Source: an uncultured Olsenella sp.
GTDB lineage: Bacteria > Actinomycetota > Coriobacteriia > Coriobacteriales > Atopobiaceae
Assembly: GCA_900314575.1 (NCBI GenBank)
Contig: OMVS01000006.1
Span: 1-51,706 of the forward strand
Reading direction: 5' to 3'
Length of the DNA: 51,706 nt
Positions 47,901-51,706 of this stretch are shown here, one piece after another (position 1 is the stretch's first letter; the number at the start of each line of letters is the position of its first letter). The notes beneath the pieces are model-generated. The model did no database searches. It had not been told where the DNA came from and saw nothing but the letters and a program-made list of their open reading frames with translations. Both the position numbers and the translations under genes were made by a program.

Positions 47901-48262
47901 TTGCACACCGCCATTACCCTCTTCGCGCCGGAACCCTTGACGGCGACTCGCGCAAAGTTCACGAACTTGTGGACTGCATCACCGTCAGAGCACCCACGAA
48001 GGTCGAGGCTACAGACCCTGACCGATGACGAGCGAGTAACGCTCGCTATGTAGTCGAGCGTCTCGTCTGCGTCCATGCCCGGCTCGGCGCAGACGAGGAA
48101 CGTGTCGGGCGCCTCCCCAGCCTGGGCGTTAAAGGCGTTCATTATCGTCGCAGCGACGTCGTTCGGCACGTATTGAACCGTCGCTCCAGGATAGGTACCA
48201 CGACGGCCCCGATTGCCCGCGTTCGCCAGCGCCTCCAAGTACTCCTCGCTCATCCTGCCCAT
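44972..48262 (-). CDS. giant SARP/BTAD-type transcriptional regulator
   Basis: This is a 1096-residue cytoplasmic protein. Residues 752-850 form an OmpR-like winged helix of SARP type (VLRISVLGGLSVSIAGERVP, RAKELLALLA, VWPDAD), followed by a bacterial transcriptional activator (BTAD) helical domain at about 857-1000. Residues 35-250 recall a STAND-type ATPase, but the expected Walker A site reads AEPGMDADET, without GK[ST], so nucleotide binding is doubtful. A CxxC...C knuckle lies at 280-294. The middle is helical and unassigned. Residues 1001-1096 are acidic with five PEAT heptads. The ATG at 48262 has AGGAAG upstream. Its targets are unknown; it faces away from an AT-rich block. Confidence 0.8.
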   Translation of the reverse strand: MGRMSEEYLEALANAGNRGRRGTYPGATVQYVPNDVAATIMNAFNAQAGEAPDTFLVCAEPGMDADETLDYIASVTRSSSVRVCSLDLRGCSDGDAVHKFVNFARVAVKGSGAKRVMAVCKGLPPADESELQRELSAIRRMREAGCFIVLGMRPEALQLSEELPDAPCYGTRDLMMGLPKRLRRTSGLARDMMAATHGIPLLVRTVSKIKSRNLGRVMSDPGYCENLGLIVSETLRETLMNEEREARCATLLLGDGTIEDLRRVLRRCDDDILASISSNCPVCGLRLAEGEFRCVGTDTYEGLSMVYESLSPVASEFPDTVAAVAEVLAERGEWNRAAIVCNMAPDGLRQTTLAIMNALDFIDVGEAPLVADAVERASRFGLGIATQTREARRALRLMRQDCGDVGCPAEGVVERGVATGLSWPDYIEEVRALCRGIGVATPIPPLQGRRGAEAALSHMAESLRLLLCGSFSDSFGEALKARGLLADRDGSLLSALLSDVYFLSTGLSGAMPTQEECAWHEASARTLEAGKPPLYPGIHKAVPTAVGIMMGRDVDNGDVEALTRLLDRSGDAMLKAVAEVVLTVSDLRRGAAVRAGVRLNRAREILVELGNPSPYLWESCRTLSVLIDAGEGGPMGVDLKECEGGSRELDQICEILIDVVGARSVNRTPAEAIPPRVPSGAAWLVNLLLNDFGRLSERFSEAVPPAWSRELAQMGTVATVVSDQSERGVDEAMEGLLDQLDDACEVDEDHVLRISVLGGLSVSIAGERVPASSFERRRAKELLALLAAAPRHQVKRYKIMESVWPDADYVAGQQRVYEATSVLRHVMGGRVGTRGDGALLSNRTERTLSLNPKCVVVDVDGFERVARRALDGEGDNRLVLVAARRAETIYRGDLFVPANDGIGLVEQRRRDLRRLYADVMVAGTLAALRVGRTLTAARFARNAYEADGMREDAIKLLVATLVATGRASEAEKEYKVFCNRVVERTRRPPSRDLRDSVSKLLKGGRASILGIVEPETEVPDGAGDEKAPAGDAEPETTAEGPEATAEGPEATAEEPEATPEEPEATPEGADAEARGGTGGPETVDGVDGAPGEGAEG
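45072..45176 (-). repeat. five 21-bp tandem repeats encoding PEAT heptads
   Basis: Units begin at 45072, 45093, 45114, 45135 and 45156, each 21 bp. They encode variants of GPEATAE and EPEATPE in the acidic C-terminal tail of the giant regulator. Being in-frame heptads, they could expand or contract without breaking the gene. Confidence 0.85.
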
Positions 48263-49119
48263 TGTTCTTCCTCTCCCTTGATATGGATATTAGTGAAAGC
48301 AACCTCCGCTTTCCGCATCCAATAACTTAGCACTTCATTCAAGAGCTTCTAGATTGATTGCTGATTATTTTTTTCTCATTTTGCAGTTCTTTTCCACATT
48401 TTTTGCCACTATTTCATCGGTATTGTATATTTTGTCTCTGCTACATTATGCATTTTCACAGTCTCACAATGATTCCGTTGACTTGTCTATTTCATCTAAT
48501 ATTTCTCACGTTTTCGTATACTTTCTTCAGTATTGGGATTCTGCCAGCTAGAATATGAGTTATCTTCTTATAACTATTTTGTTAATCAATTCTTACTTTT
48601 TTTCTTCAAGGGAGCCCACGCGGCACCGGATCGTCTGTCGCCCCGCAGATTCGCCCGTTCTCCTCGAATGGGCCACGGTTCGGCCGCAGGCCATCTTCGC
48701 TTCAGTCCCTCCGCGGTTCGAACGTCCCTCCGAGAGCGAGAATTCCTCACGTTCGTAGAGGGCCCTTGCCGTCTACAGCTTCCGAGGGATCCGTGCTCGT
48801 GAGCGAACTGCCTCTCCGCCAGGGGCGCAGTCCAGTTGTGACGGAGGCAATGTAGGCGCGACCCATCACGTCATGATTCGAGTTGCCGAGACGACAAGCA
48901 CGCAGGGGCCCAGTCCCGAGCCAATCGCGACGCCGGTCGAGGGGAGCCAGAGGGTCCCGGGAGAGCTGGTCTGTCAACGGAGGATATGAGGAGATGACGT
49001 ACAGTTTCTTTCGCAAATGTTGAGAACCGAATAGACCCAGTCCCGCGACAGGGACATGGCCCCACTGACGGCAGGATGGCAAGTCGCCAAACAAAACCAA
49101 CTGCCGAAGGAGCGGGGCC
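48263..49119. other. 857-bp non-coding region with an AT-rich block and the left part of an IS element
   Basis: From about 48290 to 48610 the DNA is strikingly AT-rich and the plus strand is rich in pyrimidines. In 48361-48600 I count 73 G+C of 240 (30 percent), against well over 60 percent in the neighbours. It probably contains the promoter of the giant regulator. From 48610 on the composition returns to GC-rich and no gene is convincing. The last 100 bases carry the leader hairpin of the IS256-type transposase. Confidence 0.7.
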
Positions 49120-49122
49120 ATG
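49055..49122 (+). promoter_or_regulatory. hairpin covering the transposase start codon
   Basis: CATGGCCCC at 49055-49063 is complementary to GGGGCCATG at 49114-49122, which includes the transposase ATG. Inside, CGGCAG (49069-49074) pairs with CTGCCG (49101-49106). The AAGGAG ribosome-binding site lies in the internal loop. A transcript reading in from outside would hide the start codon. Confidence 0.6.
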
Positions 49123-50307
49123 CCACATGAAATCGTATCATCCGACGACGAGGCCATAAAGGGCTACGTCGGGAAGCTGGTGCTCTCCACCGTCCAGGAG
49201 ACCATCAACGCGCTGCTCGACGAGGAGGCCGACCAGCTCGTGAACGCCGGGCGCTACGAGCGCACCGACGAGCGCTAGGCCTACCGCAGCGGCCACTACA
49301 GGTGCCGGCTGGTCACGGGTGCCGGGGAGCTCGAGCTGAGCGTCCCCAAGCTCAGGGGCGCGACCTTCACGACCCAGATCATCGAGCGCTACCGTAGGCG
49401 CGAGAGCTCGGTGGAGGAGGCCATGATGGAGACGTGCCTGGCCGGCGTCTCCACGCGCAGGATCGAGGACGCGGGCGAGATCCTCTGGGGCTCGTCCGTG
49501 TCCAAGGGCACCGTCTCCAACCTCAACCAGAAGGCATTCGCGAAGGTCGAGGAGTGGAGGACCAGGCCGCCGGCCTGCGCCTACCCCTACGTCTACGTCG
49601 ACGGCACCTACCTCAAGAAGAACTGGGGAGGGGCCTACGAGAGCGTCGCGGTGCTCGTCGCGATCGGCGTGAACGAGGACGGCTACCGCGAGGTCATCGG
49701 CTGCGCGGAGGGCTACACGGAGTCGGCGTACAGCTGGCGCGAGTTCCTCCTCTCGCTGCGCGACCGCGGCCTGAGGGGCGTGAGGATGGTCACCGGCGAC
49801 AAGTCGGCAGGCATGCTCGGGGCCCTCCAGGAGGTGTTCCCCGAGGCCATGTACCAGCGATGCACCGTGCACTTCTACCGCAACGTCCTGGCGAAGGTGC
49901 CCGCCCGCCGCAGGAAGCGCGTCGCCGCCCAGCTCAAGGCCATCCACGCCCGGGAGTCGCTGGGGGCGGGCCTCCGCAAGGCCGAGGAGGTGGCCCGCGA
50001 GCTGGAGGCGTCGAAGCTGGCGGACGCCGCGAAGGTGATACGCGAGGGAGTGGCCGAGACGCTGACCTACGCGAGGTTCCCGATGGAGCACTTGCGGCGG
50101 ATCCGCACCAACAACGGCATCGAGCGGCTCAACCGCGAGGTCAAGAGGCGCACCAACGCAGTCGGCAGCTTCCCGGACGGCCAATCGGCGATGATGCTGG
50201 CGGCCGCGAGGTGCAAGTACGTGGCGGACGGGAACTGGGGCAAGAGGAGGTACCTCGACATGTCGCTGCTGGACCACTGGGACGAGAGGATGTTAGCGTC
50301 GGGCTAA
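49120..50307 (+). pseudogene. IS256-family (mutator-type) transposase with in-frame amber codon
   Basis: From ATG 49120 a single frame of 395 codons runs to TAA 50307, interrupted only by TAG at 49276-49278 (codon 53, after RTDER and before AYRSGHYR, where relatives have a sense codon such as Gln). A C-to-T change of CAG would explain it. The DDE transposase features are YPYVYVDGTYLKKN (first Asp), VTGDKSAGML (second Asp), the mutator signature QRCTVHFYRNVL, and NNGIERLNREVKRR with the Glu. Reinitiation at 49420 would make a protein lacking the N-terminal DNA-binding part. It is probably inactive. No right-end inverted repeat is visible, because the neighbouring IS21-type sequence begins two or three bases after the stop. 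Confidence 0.85.
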
Positions 50308-50399
50308 TTTGACCCCATCCAGTCAAGCGATAATCGCCAATCCCAGTCGGCCGACTCTGGCCAATGCGCCGGCAACCGGTTTCCTAGCTTATGTTCTCG
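50308..50399. mobile_element. probable terminal region of the IS21-family element
   Basis: Between the IS256 transposase stop and the istB stop lie 92 bases beginning TTTGACCCCATCC and containing short repeated pieces (AATCGCCAATCCCAGTCGG, ACTCTGGCCAATG). IS21-family ends often carry such multiple short repeats and a terminal TG. The boundary at about 50310 is inferred, not proven. Confidence 0.4.
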
Positions 50400-51215
50400 C
50401 TACACTCCCTTGGGCTGCATGCCCCTCACCTTGGTGGCCTGCGGGACGGCCTCGACGGAGTAGGTGTCCAGCTCGCGCCCGCGGTAGCGCATCATGAAGA
50501 CGGAGGCCTTGTCGAACACCCTGTCGAGCGCGCACAGCAGCGCGTCGTCGCCCGTGAAGAACTCGTCCCAGGCGCTCGGCGCCACGTTGCTGGTCAGTAT
50601 CATGGTGTTGGGCCCCTCCTTCTCGTATCGGCGGTCGATCACGTCGAAGAAGAGGTCCGTGCACGCCCTGTCGAAGGTGCACCTGCCCACCTCGTCCACG
50701 ATCAGGCAGGTCGGCTTCACCAGCGTCGCGACGACGCGCGAGGCGCTCCCGCGCTCCGCCGCCCTCTGGAACCTGTCCCTGAGCTCGCTCGCCTTCACGT
50801 AGTAGGTCTTCAGGCCGCGCATGCAGCACTCCCGGCCGTACGCCTGGGCCAGGTGGGTCTTGCCTATGCCGCCCGGGCCTATGAACGCGACGTTGCGGTG
50901 CGCGTAGAGGTCGGCGAGCGCGGGAAGCCTCTCCAGCGCCGACGCGTCGCGGCCCTGTATCCTCGAGAAGTCGAATCCGTCGAAGGTCCTGGGCTCCCTC
51001 CTCGGCAGCCGGCTCAGCCTGAGCAGCGTCTCTATCGACGCCTGCCTCCTCTTCTCCGCGAGGTAGTCGAACGTGACGGCGAGCGCGCCGACCTCCGCGT
51101 CGCCCATGTCGTGGTCGGACGCCAGCGTCGCGAGCTCGGAGGCCGCGAGGGCGATCCCGAGCCTGGCGGCCGCCTCGCTGGCGAGCTCGTAGGGGCTCTT
51201 CGCGGCGTTTCCCAT
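50400..51215 (-). CDS. istB: IS21-family transposition helper ATPase IstB
   Basis: IstB is the AAA+ helper that activates the IstA transposase and directs target choice. The 271-residue protein has Walker A GPGGIGKTHLA, Walker B CLIVDEV, sensor LTSNV and the Arg-rich C-terminal part. The ATG at 51215 overlaps the istA stop (TGATG), the standard IS21 arrangement. No internal stop or frameshift is seen, so this gene looks intact. Confidence 0.95.
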   Translation of the reverse strand: MGNAAKSPYELASEAAARLGIALAASELATLASDHDMGDAEVGALAVTFDYLAEKRRQASIETLLRLSRLPRREPRTFDGFDFSRIQGRDASALERLPALADLYAHRNVAFIGPGGIGKTHLAQAYGRECCMRGLKTYYVKASELRDRFQRAAERGSASRVVATLVKPTCLIVDEVGRCTFDRACTDLFFDVIDRRYEKEGPNTMILTSNVAPSAWDEFFTGDDALLCALDRVFDKASVFMMRYRGRELDTYSVEAVPQATKVRGMQPKGV

Positions 51216-51706
51216 CACGCCCACCTCCCGAAGTCGAACTTTGCGAACGCGGGCTTGCCGGGCGCGAGCTCGACCTGCGAGATCGACGTGGTGACGGGCT
51301 GGCTGGGAAGCTCCTCGGGCTGCGCGTCGGCCCACTGCCCCTCGCACCAGCTGTCGCGCCGGTCCCAGGTCACGGCGTGCACGGCCAGCTCCAGGGCCAG
51401 GTCGTCGCTGTATACGTGCAGGTAGCCACCCTCGCGGCTCACGCGGCAGTCCCGCCGCTCGTACCAGTATGGGACCCCGAACCTCCGGCCCTCGTAGCTG
51501 ACGAAGCCGTCGAAGGTGATCCTGCGTCGAGCGGGCGCGCCGCCGGGAGGCAAGCGGACGCGTGCTCCTCGGACGGCACGCAGGCCACGGCGCGCCTCCA
51601 CCTGCCAGCCTGCTCCGCGCACCACAGCAGCGCCTCCCCGTTGAGCGTGGTGATGTCGGTGAAGTCGCGGCCGGCGAGGAAGTTGCCCTTCACGAAGCGG
51701 ATCAGC
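51215..51706 (-). pseudogene. istA: IS21-family transposase IstA, 5' part outside window, frameshifted
   Basis: Only the C-terminal part is in the window. From the edge the frame reads IRFVKGNFLAGRDFTDITTL and continues to PAARPLDAG near 51525. The rest (RITFDGFVSYEGRRFGVPYWY ... AFAKFDFGRWA) continues in another frame to TGA at 51215. Joining the two needs one base near 51522-51530, so the copy appears frameshifted. A sequencing error is the main alternative. The distal part is the beta-rich C-terminal domain of IstA. Confidence 0.8.

Noticed and set aside
48747-49157. Minus-strand open frame of 136 residues beside the IS256 copy
   Set aside because: It overlaps the IS leader and has no recognisable domain or ribosome-binding site.
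49276-49278. TAG read as an amino acid (recoding or amber suppression)
   Set aside because: TAG ends 28 genes at family-typical lengths, and no suppressor tRNA or pyrrolysine/selenocysteine machinery is visible in the window; a nonsense mutation is simpler.
50426-50440. Further copy of the CTCACCTTG palindrome arm
   Set aside because: Only nine bases match, inside istB coding sequence; the rest of the 19-nt pattern is absent.

Overview
The window is GC-rich chromosomal DNA. Its gene content and order point to an anaerobic, commensal-type actinobacterium of the class Coriobacteriia, probably near Olsenella/Atopobium (Atopobiaceae); this placement is inference. The supporting signs are a rplM-rpsI-glmM-acpS-nnr-alr-tsaE-tsaD neighbourhood of actinobacterial type, a one-polypeptide TsaB-RimI-TsaD fusion, LCP cell-wall ligases, a polyferredoxin and a rubredoxin. 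Most genes lie on the minus strand.

Layout. 1-1586: guaA, whose last bases fall outside the window. 1791-5449: two tandem LCP (LytR-CpsA-Psr) cell-wall ligases. 5450-7571: an accessory island with one AbiEi-like/DUF559-like nuclease-fold gene. That gene has a LexA-type box upstream and lies between two 65-bp inverted-repeat elements of equal length. 7572-11408: a metal-type ABC importer (Tat lipoprotein, ATPase, fused double permease) behind a terminator-like hairpin. 11616-14094: ychF and a polyferredoxin. 14342-16346: groS-groL. 16526-18475: nadE. 18638-21723: a polar amino-acid ABC importer. 21950-31631: a housekeeping run transcribed from rplM through rpsI, glmM, acpS, nnr, alr, udg and tsaE to tsaB/rimI/tsaD, covering ribosome, peptidoglycan precursors, tRNA t6A and nucleotide/DNA repair. 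31912-34367: a flavin-reductase-like protein and pfkB, converging on a patatin phospholipase. 34585-44851: tmRNA on plus, then on minus rubredoxin, smpB, a TPR protein, rnr, ftsX, ftsE, prfB and secA, so trans-translation, release factor, division and secretion genes sit together. 44972-48262: a giant SARP/BTAD-type regulator. 48263-51706: an AT-rich block and decaying IS256 and IS21 elements.

Two window-wide observations stand out. TAG ends 28 of the 37 chromosomal and IS genes whose stop I could read (TGA 4, TAA 5), unusual for a GC-rich genome. The UGA/UAA release factor RF2 in the same window carries SPT in place of the canonical SPF recognition tripeptide. The other main candidate for something undescribed is the nuclease-like gene at 5903-6943 with its LexA-type box and flanking 65-bp palindromes.
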